DNA of 64,000 nucleotides from Amia ocellicauda (taxonomy: Eukaryota; Chordata; Actinopteri; Amiiformes; Amiidae): positions 13,403,676 through 13,467,675 of the forward strand of contig NC_089869.1 in the NCBI RefSeq assembly GCF_036373705.1, written 5' to 3'. Positions 25,301 to 35,669 of the stretch are shown in pieces. The notes below the pieces were generated by a model that saw only the letters and a program-made list of their open reading frames with translations, searched no databases and was not told where the DNA came from. The stretch's first letter is position 1. Each line of letters begins with the position of its first letter. The translations under genes were made by a program, and so were the position numbers.

Positions 25301-28300
25301 GCCTAAATGATGACAATTGTGTCACTGTCCAAATATTTATGGACCTATCTATATATATATTTAGTATTTATTTTGGTATTTCTGACGGAATATTTTACTT
25401 TTCATTTAAAACTGTTGGTTGTTCTGTGGTTTCAGGATCAGTGGGTAACCTCCAAACCCCAACCAACCACAGTTAAGACTGAAGAAAAATCCGGAAGCAC
25501 AAAGACCATTGAAACGATGCCTCCTAATCTCTCGGCGGGCGTGGCCCAGAATAAGGCCAGCTTGTTTGATGAAGACGATGATCTTTTTGCTGCTACAAAG
25601 GAATCTAGGTATCTTTCTCCATTTGTTTTAGCCTTTATTTTAAACTCATACATCATGAAACCCTTCTTTATAGTTTGAAGAATATTATGATATTCAAGTT
25701 TTTTGTACCTAGCTAATTAAAATCTGTAACAGAGAATGCCTTAATTCAAATGTCCGAAGCCACACCTTTGATTGTGTAAACACAAAAAATAGCTTTCCAT
25801 CATTGTGTATTAATACAGTTTCTTCAGAAATTTCAATTCTTGTTTTCTTGTATACTTCTGTTCTTGGTAATGCTTGATCTTGGGGGAAAGAAATGAGAGT
25901 AGGTGTTCAATACTGAAGCCTGTTAAGTGCAGGTGCCATGTTTTCCCGACAATATCCTTCCTCTTTCTTTCATGTAGTCAGAAGAAGCCTCAGAGAATCT
26001 CTCTTCTGTTTGAGGAAGAAAACGAGAACGACGACGACAAGGGAACCCTATTCCAAATCGGAACAGCTGCCACTCCCAGTTCCCTGGATGTTAAAGTAGT
26101 AGGCAGACGTTCCCATCTGTTCAATAATAGGCCTGGTTTATTAGTTTTGTAACAGGATAAGGTGATGTTTGGTAGGAAAACCATTAAAGATGTGCACTGA
26201 ATTTCAGAACGCCATGGTGGTATACAGTTGAAATATTGTTTTTGTTTGTGAGACGTGTATATGCTTCTAAACTAGGATTATGTACAAAGGGAGATATGTA
26301 CAACATTTTTCTGTAGGAGTGAAAAAAATAAGAAAAAAGTAATTGGGAGTAAATTATTCCTCAAAATATAACAATGAAATCCTGCCCACAGAATATAAGG
26401 AATAGATGACATACTGCCAATAATAGCAAACCTTGCATCCACAGGACAGCATGTTTAGTACATCTGAACTGTTCATGTTAATCTTAAATTCAGAGGAATA
26501 TAAAACTGTGCTGAGCATTTTTCTTGTCAATTTATTTCATACAGACACTATTTCTCAAGATCAAATGATACATTGGACTGGTTTCCAAACAGTGTGTGGA
26601 ATTAGAAATGTTTCTAAAGAAAGCTAGAGATGGGGGGGCACGAAGTGGGAATTTTAACTCCCAGCGTTATCTTTTATCACATCTTGTAGAAATCGCAAGC
26701 AAGCCCTCTGGCTCCTTCTCTGTTTGACAAAGAAAGGACAGAAGACTTGTTTGAAGCGCCAGCAGAAGCAAAACTGCCTGTGGAAAGTGCAGACCCGAAG
26801 AAGAAGCCTGCTGGGGCTGTCAGCCTTTTTGGGGGATTTGATGTATTTGGACAACGGAAACCAGATGCAGCAAAGGTGAATGTTAGTTTGAAATGTATTT
26901 AAAATGTAGAAAATTCCACCTAAACAAAACTGTCCTCTCTCAATGGAGTTCTTTTGATCTTGCTGACAATGTCATTGACATTTTTTTGTAAGATTAAAAT
27001 TGGAAAGATTTTTTTTTTTTCTTCTGGTCTATCTGGATGTATAGCTAATGGTATGTATGCTTAATGATATACTTGAAATGCAAATTTGTCCATAAATACA
27101 GATCAAGAGTCCTTTGGAAGACCCCGAGGATGATGAGTTCCTCTACAAAGATGCCCCTCCCCCCCTGGAAGAGGAACCCAAGAGCAAGAAGAAAAACGTA
27201 CTGAGCCTGTTCGATGACGATGATGAAGATGAAGAGGAACAAAGCCCCATCTTAATATCCAGCAAGCCAGCAGTAAAAAACCCACAGAAGGTGTGTACAT
27301 TGAGAGACATTTTTAACACACACATTTAAGTTACAGTGTATTTTCAAGATCATTTTTTAATTGAATAAGTGAACGGCTATTATGTACCTTGAGACATCAC
27401 AGGTTAGTTCCTAGCCATTACAGAGTAGATTTTTTAATATATTGTATTCAGACTGAGATTGACATAAAGCTGATTTAGATGAAAGCTTGACCAAATTCTA
27501 ACAGATGCTAAAATGTATGAAGTATAATTTTTGGAACTTTCTTTAATTGAGATAACACTACTCAGTTGATAGGTTTACATGGTTAGACTGCTGTATGAAA
27601 AAAAAAGAAACAAAAGTACTGCTTTGTCTGCTAAAAAATTCTGTGGAATGAATTGTCAAATGTTCCAGATAATGATTTTTATTTTTATAGCCAACTGAGC
27701 AGAGACCTCGAACAAAGAGCACAGGAGTTTTCCAAGACGAGGAGCTGCTGTTCAGCCAAACACAGCAAAAGGACAATGACCCAGATGTTGATCTCTTCTC
27801 CAGCACAGGAAAACCTGCGGTGAGTTTTGTAACCTTAGTATCTGTTCGAGGGCAAATGAAGGATGTACAAAATAAAAACCTCTTAAAAGATATTGTGAAA
27901 GAAATTTTAGAAACATTTTTCAATCTTTTTTCCCCTCCTTCTGTTGTGATGACTCCAGTGTTGTTAATATCGTATGAAAACTTATCAACATTTTATAGAA
28001 TACAGAAATTATAGGAAATCTTGCAAATAATTCCCTATAGAATAATTTGTGCAAAAACAAATCCTCCAACATATTTTACATACATTTTGTTTTGTTCAAG
28101 CTGAACATCTTTTTTACAAAATAAGAAAAGAAACGCAGACTTACATTCCCATCTGCTGGAGGAAAGCCTCATTACAGTTGTAATCACAGAATAATCACAG
28201 GCAAGCACTGGAATTAGTTTATACATTTAAAAAGCTTATCTTTCAGTCTATAAGACACACTGCCACCAGACTGTCATGTCTTAAGTTTTAATTAAGAGTG

Positions 28301-31300
28301 ATTAGTATTGCATCGCTCTAATTGTGCCTGCCTTTCTTGGACAGAGCCCGAATCCTGCCCCCATGAATCCAGCAGCACCGGTGCTGTTTGGTGATGATGA
28401 TGAAGATGATCTCTTCAGTTCTGGGAAGCCCAAACCACCACTGGTATGTTTTTTTTTTAATTTATTTATTTATATCCTTTAGGAACTAAAACACTTGAAA
28501 TCAAACTGCTACTTTGCTAGAACAGTCGTATCGCATTGTTGAAGAGCCCCCTTCTGGCCAAACAGTGCATCACAGAGCATATCATATACCTTTAAACATT
28601 TTAAGTGCAAGTTTGTAAAACTGTAATAAATATATAAATACATTTTACCTGCAGAAGCCACCTGAGAAGAAAACCACCAAACCATATAAAGATGAGAACC
28701 TCTCAGCTCTGCCAAGCGAGGGGTTTACTAAGGCTGCTTCCACATCACCCCCCAAACCGATGATCCCCCCGAAAGCAGCAGATAATAAGGTGAGTTTGCT
28801 TAAAGAAAAAAATAATTTGCCAATTGTTTAGTTTTTGTTTTTTTTCACATTAATGTCAAGTGTTTTGTATTGTATGAGATGCAACATCACTGAAATAATA
28901 ATAAGAAAATAAATAATGGAATATTTGTAACATACACATATAAGTAGCCCTTCATGTACTTTTTATTTTGTTTTTACTTTTTTTTTACTTGCATGTTTAA
29001 ATGTTAAAGCCAGTGATAATTTACCCAATATGCATATTTCATGTGAATAATCAAATAAGATTTTAAGGGCTTAAACCTGTTTTACGTTTAGATATAGCCT
29101 AAAACAGAACATGATTGTGGCAGTCAGAAGACTACCAGGATCAACAACCTTAGTGCTTTCCTGTTGAATGCTTAAATAATTAAAATATATTTTGGAACAA
29201 AGACAATTTGGTGTCGAAGGTTGCCTTCCCTAGGTAATAGAGATCAGAGTGAGATTAATCCCTTTTCCATTGCCTCAGCTGTTTGATCCATCTTATAAAG
29301 GGAAAAATGAACAGGTATGAGCTACAACAGGAATCTACAGTGTTTTTTAATACATAATAAATGTGACTTATTCTTATTTGATCATACAGAAGCCGGCAGG
29401 CTCAGCCCCTGTTAAAAGTAAAGAGCCTTCATCACGGATTGGAAAACTTCAAGTACATTTTATTGCTATTTTATTTTTCCAACAAAATCTTACCACTTCC
29501 CTTAACAGACTCTTGTTTTTCCAACCTGCCTTTCTCTGCAAGATCTTCCATGAAAACTTCCTCCTCAGATTCAAAGAAATCTCTTGCTCTTTTCTTAATC
29601 TTTAATAGAGTGGAATGAGGTGTTGACATGTCGCCAAGAAATGTAATTAGCTAGTTCTTACTGTGACCTTTTTGACCAATCTTTCTGTTTTTCTTGCAGC
29701 ATATGCACTATAATTAGCTTGTTACTGATTTAAGGAATTGTGTAAGCATGTATATCCTTTATAGAGGATAGTACAATGCCAGTTATATGTAACCTCTGTG
29801 TCAGCTCTGTCCTGTGTCAGCTAACATGTACGGTATTTATCTATAAACCCATGCAATCTGATCAGCAATATTTCTTGGAGAGTTTAATCTTAACAATTGT
29901 GGATATTTGCCACAGAGGATTATAAACACTTTTAAAAAGCTACTTTACAAGGGTATGCTTTTAACTTGCTTCTGTTCCTGCACTATTAATTCTTCCTTTT
30001 TCTATTTTATCCCTAACAGAAAATTATATTGGACAAAAAATTACAAATAAAAATAGATTTATTTTAGGATTGTGTCCCTTGCAGGCTAATTTGGCCATTA
30101 ATCCGGCTAGCCTCCTCCCTGGTGCCTCACGGCGAATTCCAGGAGCAGAAAGTGTGATCCCTGGCCCGGCGCCCTCACAGCCTCCCGCTCAAGAGGACCT
30201 GCCAGGCTCGGCTCACACCTCACACTCTCGGAGAGCAGGGGAGGTGGCGGTCAGCTTTGACACTCCAGTTCAGGCCAAGACTCTGCAGAGTGCCAATAAG
30301 GTGGGTCAGTCTTTAATGAATTCCTATTGAAACCTATCCTTAGCTTTCACAGAATTATGCACATTTATTATTTGTATAATAAGAAAAAATAACTCTTTGT
30401 TGAAGAAAATCACAAATATATATCACTTTGTTTAAACTGAACGTTGCATTCATCTGTGTTGGAAGGGTCGGACCAAAGGAGCTGGCAACCGCAGGCCGCA
30501 GACGAGAGCAGCCCGGCAGTTGGCAGCACAGGTGTCAGACGAGATCAAGGATGAGGACTACAGAGTTGAAAGTGCCATAGGGGCTGGGTCCACCTCTGCT
30601 GTTCACACACAGACACCTCCAGCCCCAGACCTTAAATCCAACACCCACGCTATACCACCATTCCCAGAGGTGGCAGTACCCAGACTGCATGCAATAGAGA
30701 AGACGTCAGCCAAAAAGGAGGTGCCTGAGCCCAAATTACCTGTAGCAGATGAGGATCTTTTTGGATCAGATGATCTATTTTCTCCGTCAGTGGCTACAAA
30801 GGAATTGCCATCTCCAAAACCAAAATTGAAGACTTCTGAGGGCATGACAAAACCACAAGGCCAGCTGCAAAGCAAGGAGGTGCTGCCCTCCATATTTGAT
30901 GACCAAGGAGATGATCTGTTCAACTCTGCCAAGCAGAAGCCCTCAAAGAAAATCAAGTCCATTCCATTCCTGGAGGAGGAGGAGGATGATGACATTTTTG
31001 GCATGGGAAAGAGCAGCAGCATAACCAGTAAGAAAGAAACGAAGCCTTCCACACAGAAGGAGCCTAAAGTGCCCAAACAGGACATTTTTCAGGTATGCCT
31101 TATGTGGTGAGACATTTTTAACTAAATGGGTTAAGAATAAGGAACTGTACGGTGTACTTTGTATACACATAATATAGTCATTTTTGGTTTTACAATTAGT
31201 TATTACAGTTGTACTTTTTTTTTTTTGCGGTTGTTTGTTTGTACACTACAAAAGTTCACTTCTATACTCCTATTTCTGCAGGACGATATTTTTGAGGCAG

Positions 31301-33440
31301 AATCGGATAAAGCTGCAAAAAAGCCTAAAGAAAAAGTCCTGGATGCCAACTTGTTTGATGATAATGTTGACATATTTGCTGATTTAACAGTAACAAAACC
31401 AAAAGAAAAGAAGTCAAAGAAGAAAGTGGAAACTAAATCAATATTTGATGATGATATGGGTGAGTGACAGTAAATGTATTTACAATCCTTTTTGTGTTGC
31501 TGCTTCATTCATGACCATGAAGGAGACTGTCGTGTCATGGTAGTCAATAGTGAGATTTTTTTCTTGGGACTTTTCGCACTTTATGTACAAGTTTCTGTCT
31601 ACCTACAGTACTGTGCAAAAGTTTTAGGCAGGTGTGAAAAAATGCTGTAAAGTAAGAATGCTTTCAAAAGTAGACATGTTAATATATTATATTTATCAAT
31701 TAACTAATTGCAAAGTGAGTGAACTGAAGAAAAATCAACATCAAACCCATATTTGGTGTGACCACCCTTTGCCTTCAAAACGGCATCAATTCTTCTAGGT
31801 ACACTTGCACAAAGTCAGGGACTTTGTAGGCATATAGTCAGGTGTATGATTAAACAATTATACCAGACAGGTGCTAATGATCATCAATTCAATATGTAGG
31901 TTGAAATACAACCATTAACTGAAACAGAAACAGCTGTGCAGGAGGAATAAAACTGGGTGAGGAGCAGCCAAACTCAGCTAACAAGGTGAGGCTGCTGAAG
32001 ACAGTTTACTGTCAAAAGTCATACACTATGGCAAGACTAAGCACAGCAACAAGACACAAGGTAGTTATACTGCATCAGCAAGGTCTCTCCCAGGCAGAAA
32101 TGTCAAGGCAGACAGGGGTTTCCAGATGTGCTGTCCAAGCTCTTTTGAAGAAGCACAAAGAAATGGGCAACGTTGAAGTCCATAGACACAGTGGTTGGCC
32201 AAGGAAACTTACTGAAGCAGATGAGAGACGCATCATGCTTACTTCCATTCTCAATCGGATGAGGACCAGCAGTGCCATCAGCTCAGAATTATCAAAAAAT
32301 GGTGGGACCCTGGTACACCCATCAACTGTCCGGAGAAGTCTGGTCAGAAGTGGCCTTCATGGAAGACTTGTGGCCAAAAAGCCATACCTCAGACATGGCA
32401 ACAAGGCCAAGTGACTCAACTATGTGCGAAAACAACAGGAACCGGAGTGCAGAAAAATGGCAGCAGGTGATCTGGACTGATGAGTCAAAATGTGAAATAT
32501 TTGGCTGTAGCAGAAGGCAGTTTGTTCGCTGAAGGGCTGGAGAGCGGCACACGAATGAGTATCTGCAGGCAACAGTGAAGCATGGTGGAGGTTCCTTGCA
32601 AGTTTGGGGCTGCATTTCTGCAAATGGAGTTGGGGATTTGGTCAGAATGAATGGTCTCCTCAATGCTGAGAAGTACAGGTAGATACTTATCCATCATGCA
32701 GCATGACAACGACCCCAAACATAAAGCGACAGACATTAAGAACGATCTTCAGCGCAAGGAAGAACAAGGAGTCCTGGAAGTGATGGTATGGCCCCCACAG
32801 TGCCCTGATCTCAACATCATCAAGTCTGTCTGGGATTACATGGAGAGAGAAGCAACTGAGGCTGCCTAAACCTACAGAAGAACTGTGGTTAGTTCTCCAA
32901 GATGTTTGGACCAACCTACCTGCCAAGTTCCTTCAAAACCTGTGTGCAAGTGTACCTAGAAGAATTGATGCTGTTTTGAAGGCAAAGGGTGGTCACACCA
33001 AATATGGATTTGATGTAGATTTTTCTTCTGTTCACTCACTTTGCATTTAGTGAATTGATAAATATAATCTATTAACATGTCAATTTTGAAAGCATTCTTA
33101 CTTTACAGCATATTTTCACACCTGCCTAAAACTTTTGCACAGTACTGTATATTTTTTCTTAATTGGTCTTTCTTGGTTAATATTTTTTGACAGTTTTCAA
33201 AATATTTTAAAGCTTTTCAATATGTTACATAAATGATCAACAGTACTGCAATACACTGCAGTGTATTTACCTTTCGTATTCTCTTTTTAAGATGACATAT
33301 TTTCGTCTGGCACAACAAAAGCAGTAGCGAAGCCCCAGTCCAAATCAAAAAAGAGTCCGTCGGCTCAGGAGAGCAGCACGAAAGAGGAAACAGACCACAG
33401 CATCTTCGATGACCCCTTGAACGCATTGGGTGGCAATTGA
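13369..33440 (+). CDS. washc2: WASH complex subunit 2 (FAM21), 32 coding exons
   Basis: Coding exons: 13369-13503, 13660-13824, 14084-14152, 14453-14626, 14784-14877, 15098-15159, 15252-15305, 15681-15776, 16198-16285, 16627-16701, 17972-18093, 18296-18353, 20527-20580, 21191-21367, 21521-21672, 21871-21990, 22218-22310, 22655-22765, 23011-23109, 25436-25608, 25978-26095, 26690-26875, 27102-27290, 27691-27819, 28345-28443, 28655-28789, 29279-29314, 29390-29452, 30085-30300, 30466-31092, 31282-31459, 33292-33440. All are GT-AG and phases agree; the sum is 4296 bp, 1431 residues (human about 1340). The conserved head (residues 1-212; VWERPWS-like start, [33 protein letters not shown]) joins the other WASH subunits. 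The long acidic tail repeats L-F followed by Asp/Glu (LFa motifs), which in the family bind retromer VPS35 and tether WASH to endosomes. [14 protein letters not shown] and the capping-protein-binding segment [14 protein letters not shown] (residues about 1122-1136) follow, and it ends [13 protein letters not shown]. Small low-complexity exons could be misplaced slightly. Confidence 0.95.
16867..17221. mobile_element. 355-bp Tc1-derived MITE in a WASHC2 intron
   Basis: Ends CAGTACTGTGCAAAAGTTTT at 16867 and its complement at 17221, with TA duplications at both sides. It is a short derivative of the element at 31606-33147: its right half equals that element's right end (from about 32944). The stretch near 16945-17025 matches the reverse complement of the larger element's left inner end (about 31810-31885). 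It therefore consists largely of two copies of the long terminal repeat region and has no coding content. Confidence 0.85.
18989..20002 (-). CDS. Tc1-like transposase (DD34E), complete
   Basis: Start codon taken at 20002 ([20 protein letters not shown]), the usual start of this family and 60 bp downstream of a TATAAAAG; the open frame extends 28 codons further upstream but that is 5' leader. 337 residues. A paired helix-turn-helix DNA-binding region covers about residues 1-110 ([23 protein letters not shown]). The catalytic core has D in [12 protein letters not shown], a glycine-rich [13 protein letters not shown] box, D in FQHDNDPKH and E in [11 protein letters not shown], with 34 residues between the last two. 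No stop or shift is seen, so it may be functional. Confidence 0.9.
   Translation of the reverse strand: MAKTKELSKDVRDKIVDLHKAGMGYKTIAKQLGEKVTTVGAIIRKWKKHKITVSLPRSGAPCKISPRGVSMIMRTVRNQPRTTREDLVNDLKAAGTIVTKKTIGNTLHRDRLKSCSARKVPLLKKAHVQARLKFANEHLNDSEENWVKVLWSDETKIELFGINSTRRVWRRRNDPKNTIPTVKLGGGNIMLWGCFSAKGTGELHRIKGTMDGAMYRQILGENLPPSARALKMGRGWVFQHDNDPKHTAKATQEWLKKKHIKVLEWPSQSPDLNPIESLWRELKVRVAKRQPRNLNDLERICKEEWDKIPPEMCANLVANYKKRLTSAIANKCFASKY
20046..20140. repeat. Long near-perfect palindrome inside the Tc1 element
   Basis: Two arms of about 43 bp around a spacer of about 9 bp (CCTTTAAGA-like), with one mismatch seen. Each arm contains a TATAAAAG reading outward, one of them 60 bp upstream of the transposase ATG. 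It could act as the transposase promoter in both directions or form a cruciform or hairpin. Confidence 0.85.
23495..24715 (-). mobile_element. Tc1/mariner DD36E element, copy 2
   Basis: 1221 bp, the same length and terminal repeats as the element at 5125-6345, with flanking TA. It is inserted in the WASHC2 intron between coding exons 19 and 20 (after 23109). Length identity without indels and high sequence identity point to recent transposition of both copies. Confidence 0.9.
23527..24567 (-). CDS. Tc1/mariner transposase (DD36E), catalytic Asp changed to Glu
   Basis: Open for 346 codons; by eye it differs from copy 1 at 16 residues (about 95% identity). The second catalytic residue differs: copy 1 reads QQDNAPCH, this copy QQENAPCH (GAT to GAA; the codon lies near 23830). 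The other two catalytic residues (WSDES, PIEHLW) are kept. An Asp-to-Glu change at this position usually destroys metal-dependent strand cleavage, so this copy is probably inactive despite the open frame. Its DNA-binding domain appears intact, so it might still bind the ends. Confidence 0.9.
   Translation of the reverse strand: MGKNGDLSNFEHGMVVGARRTGLSISQSAQLLGFSRTTISRVYKEWCEKGKTSSMRQSCGRKCLVDARGQRRMGRLIQADRRATLTEITTRYNRGMQQSICEATTRITLRRMGYNSRRPHRVPLISTTNRKKRLQFAQAHQNWTVEDWKNVVWSDESRFLLRHSDGRVRIWRKENENMDPSCLVTTVQAGGGGVMVWGMFSWHTLGPVVPIGHHLNAMAYLSIVSDHVHPFMTTMYPSSDGYFQQENAPCHKGRIISNWFLEHDNEFTVLNWPPQSPDLNPIEHLWDVVERELRALDVHPTNLHQLQDAILSIWANISKDCFQHLVESMPRRIKAVLKAKGGQTQY
24734..25347. mobile_element. 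MITE with long terminal inverted repeats
   Basis: Starts TAGGTCCATAAATATTTGGA and ends with its complement; the inverted homology extends inward for about 200 bp (CCACAATGG and GATGTTC segments are mirrored). It is about 614 bp with no coding frame. It lies directly next to DD36E copy 2, separated only by a short TA run. I recognise it as a common fish repeat of the Tc1/mariner type but do not know its name. Confidence 0.8.
31606..33147 (+). mobile_element. Tc1-like transposon, decayed, in the last WASHC2 intron
   Basis: 1542 bp between TA dinucleotides, with terminal repeats CAGTACTGTGCAAAAGTTTT and complement. The inverted repeats are about 200 bp or more. It carries a broken transposase gene on the plus strand and is the larger relative of the MITE at 16867-17221. 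It lies between coding exons 31 and 32 of WASHC2, before the final exon at 33292. Confidence 0.9.
32028..33050 (+). pseudogene. Tc1-like transposase pseudogene
   Basis: Begins [20 protein letters not shown] at 32028 and stays open for 128 codons covering the helix-turn-helix region, then stops at 32412. The catalytic part continues in fragments: [16 protein letters not shown] near 32460, a stop near 32530, [12 protein letters not shown] near 32578, a frameshift near 32680, then QHDNDPKH. The third catalytic residue is lost: the site reads [11 protein letters not shown] instead of the usual IE. The C-terminal [14 protein letters not shown] and TAG remain. Not functional. Confidence 0.88.
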
Positions 33441-34980
33441 ATTACTTTAGGTTTCAGACTTTTAATACTGTGCAAACAGATTTGTATTATTTGAGTGATA
33501 CACAAGGGGTAGTATGCATTAACACTGTTAATAGATTGTTGTTGAAGTCATTCATAACCTGTACAAATAAAAGTAAAATATGTCAAAATTAATTCCCTGT
33601 CACATGCCCAAAATCAGATTTTATATATATATATATATATGTAGTATCTTTTTTTGCAGGAGGCGGAGGTTCAGTGAGACTAACTCTAAATATTAACTGC
33701 TCCATTTCTTTCATTTTTTGATTGATGTAGCACTTACACCACCTGCACTAATTTATCCAAACAAAATGTTTCTTTTTTATACAAAAAATAAACAAATACA
33801 TCAAACATTGTAAGATTATCTTTTATATATGTTCAGTTCATCATATACTGTAATATTTGAAATTAAGAATATTTGGTAACAGCATTACAATTCTGTTAAA
33901 ATTGACATTTTCAGTATTGGGACATATTTACTGAAGTCTGTAAACTGCCTGATATGTTCAGCTTTTGATATATGTATGTTTTCATTGTAATTCTGATTTC
34001 TGAGAACTAAAGAATGGCATTTTGTGTCACTGTATTTTACTCCCTTACTACTCCCCTTTACTACAATCTATTTATAATTATTTTAAAAGCATGGGAAAAC
34101 TGGGGTCCCCAAAGCTGGACTAGTTTTCTAATGCAGCTGTTCACCTACGATCTTAAACAGTGTTCTGTGGACCAGTGGTACTCCAGAAGCTCCACTACTG
34201 TGCTCTAGGTTTTGGGATTCGGCTAGGTTGAAAAACACAGGTTCTTAAGTAAAATCCTTTTTTAAGAATAGAAGTTTAGGTTTAGGAATCAGATTGATAC
34301 ATTGAATGTGTCTAGGGTTAAGATTAGGTTCCAGAGCAAAAGGTGGATAGGGTTGTGGTTGAGTTTCTACTGAATTAGATCACTATTTGAGCTTTCGCCC
34401 TGGGTATTGTTAGTGCTAATAAGGGCAGTTCTACCGTACAATGGTGTATTGTCACAAGGCATTCTGTTTGGCACTACACTGCAGTGTTACAGAATAAAGA
34501 TTTGGAGCATTATTGGCTTGTTAGGCTTATTAATTGTTCTTTCATTTTCTGTGGATTTGGATGAGTAAAAATGAAATCAGAATGTGGAATGTAATATCTT
34601 TCTCCCCAATGAATCTATGGGAAATTGTGAAAAGAAACAATTATTCTTTAAACATCACTTTCACAATGGTAAAGGTAAGTGGATTATTTTTTTATTTTTT
34701 ATTTTTTTTGCAGGATTACTTATTGTAATGATGTTGATGATGATGGTGTGTCATCCAAGTGGATTACTCTCAAGATTATAATGGCAAGTGTGTATGTGTA
34801 AAGCCGCACCACTCGACATGGATGATGGATTCTACTGAGAATCGTCCGAACTCGAATTGCTCGCTGTCGAATTTACATTAATACTGTGGTTCTGTATCTA
34901 AACCAAAAATATATTTTAATGGGTGTCCCTCTCCCAAAATAATTTAAAAAAATGAATGAGCTAGTAAGCCATTCCTTTCT
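33441..34980. other. Intergenic DNA between WASHC2 and ZFAND4
   Basis: Holds the WASHC2 3' UTR at its start, an (AT)n run at 33621-33640 and AT-rich unique-looking sequence. I see no gene, clear repeat element or RNA gene. Confidence 0.6.
33566..33571 (+). terminator. Polyadenylation signal of WASHC2
   Basis: AATAAA 126 bp after the WASHC2 stop codon (TGA 33438-33440), giving a short 3' UTR. It is the first good signal downstream; later A-rich sites exist near 33785. Confidence 0.6.
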
Positions 34981-34984
34981 CTTA

Positions 34985-35669
34985 GCCCCTTGTCTTTAGC
35001 GTCAGGATAGATTCAGGGCGTCCGCGTCTCCAAGGTGCACAATGTCAGTCACATGTGAAATGTTGTTGGAGATGAGGGTCAACATCCGGGAAACACAACA
35101 CAACACAAAGAAAGGCCTTCTGGCCGTGCAACCAAACCGTGTGCTGCTCCCGCCTCTCTGGGCTGCCTATTGGTTGTTTTTGTTTCAACTGCTAGATTAC
35201 CGTGAGCCCCATTAGCGTACTATAGCCGTCAGTCATGATTTGTCATTCAGGGTAGGTTTTTGCTTTGAAATGCAGGATTTACCAGTTGAGGGGTTTTGTT
35301 GATAACAGGGGCGATCTAATGTCGAGTGTATGTGGTGGAAACCATGTCTAACAAGAAAACAAAGGCGATAAGACGTTAAAGTATGATTTTGTCACCGCTT
35401 CATGTCGGTGTCATACAAGGACGGCGAAGGTGAGGCTGCATATGACGAGTGCGGCTGAGAAACGGGTCAGGGGCATCTGATTGCTGTTTTCAGGTGGTGG
35501 TGGTGTGGTGGCTACGGGGGTGGTCACTGCAGGTTGGATTTAGAAGATATCTTGAACTTGATAGGCGAAAGAGGATTTTAAACACGGCCGGTCCTTGTGC
35601 AGCCCTTTGGGATTTCTGCCAGGTCGGATCCATCGCCATCACTTGTGACGGCTCCGGGATGATGTTCCG
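34985..35669 (+). promoter_or_regulatory. Candidate ZFAND4 promoter and noncoding first exon
   Basis: CpG-richer block in AT-rich surroundings, with a good splice donor at 35669/35670 (ATGTTCCG|gtaagt). A matching acceptor (TTTTTTTGGCAG) lies at 39185, followed by the exon with the ZFAND4 start codon. No conserved protein is encoded here, so it would be a 5' UTR exon. This is inferred from composition, splice motifs and position. Confidence 0.4.

Noticed and set aside
30603-31085. 160-codon open frame on the minus strand
   Set aside because: It is the antisense of the large acidic WASHC2 exon; the serine-rich runs simply mirror Asp/Glu codons. No independent gene signal.
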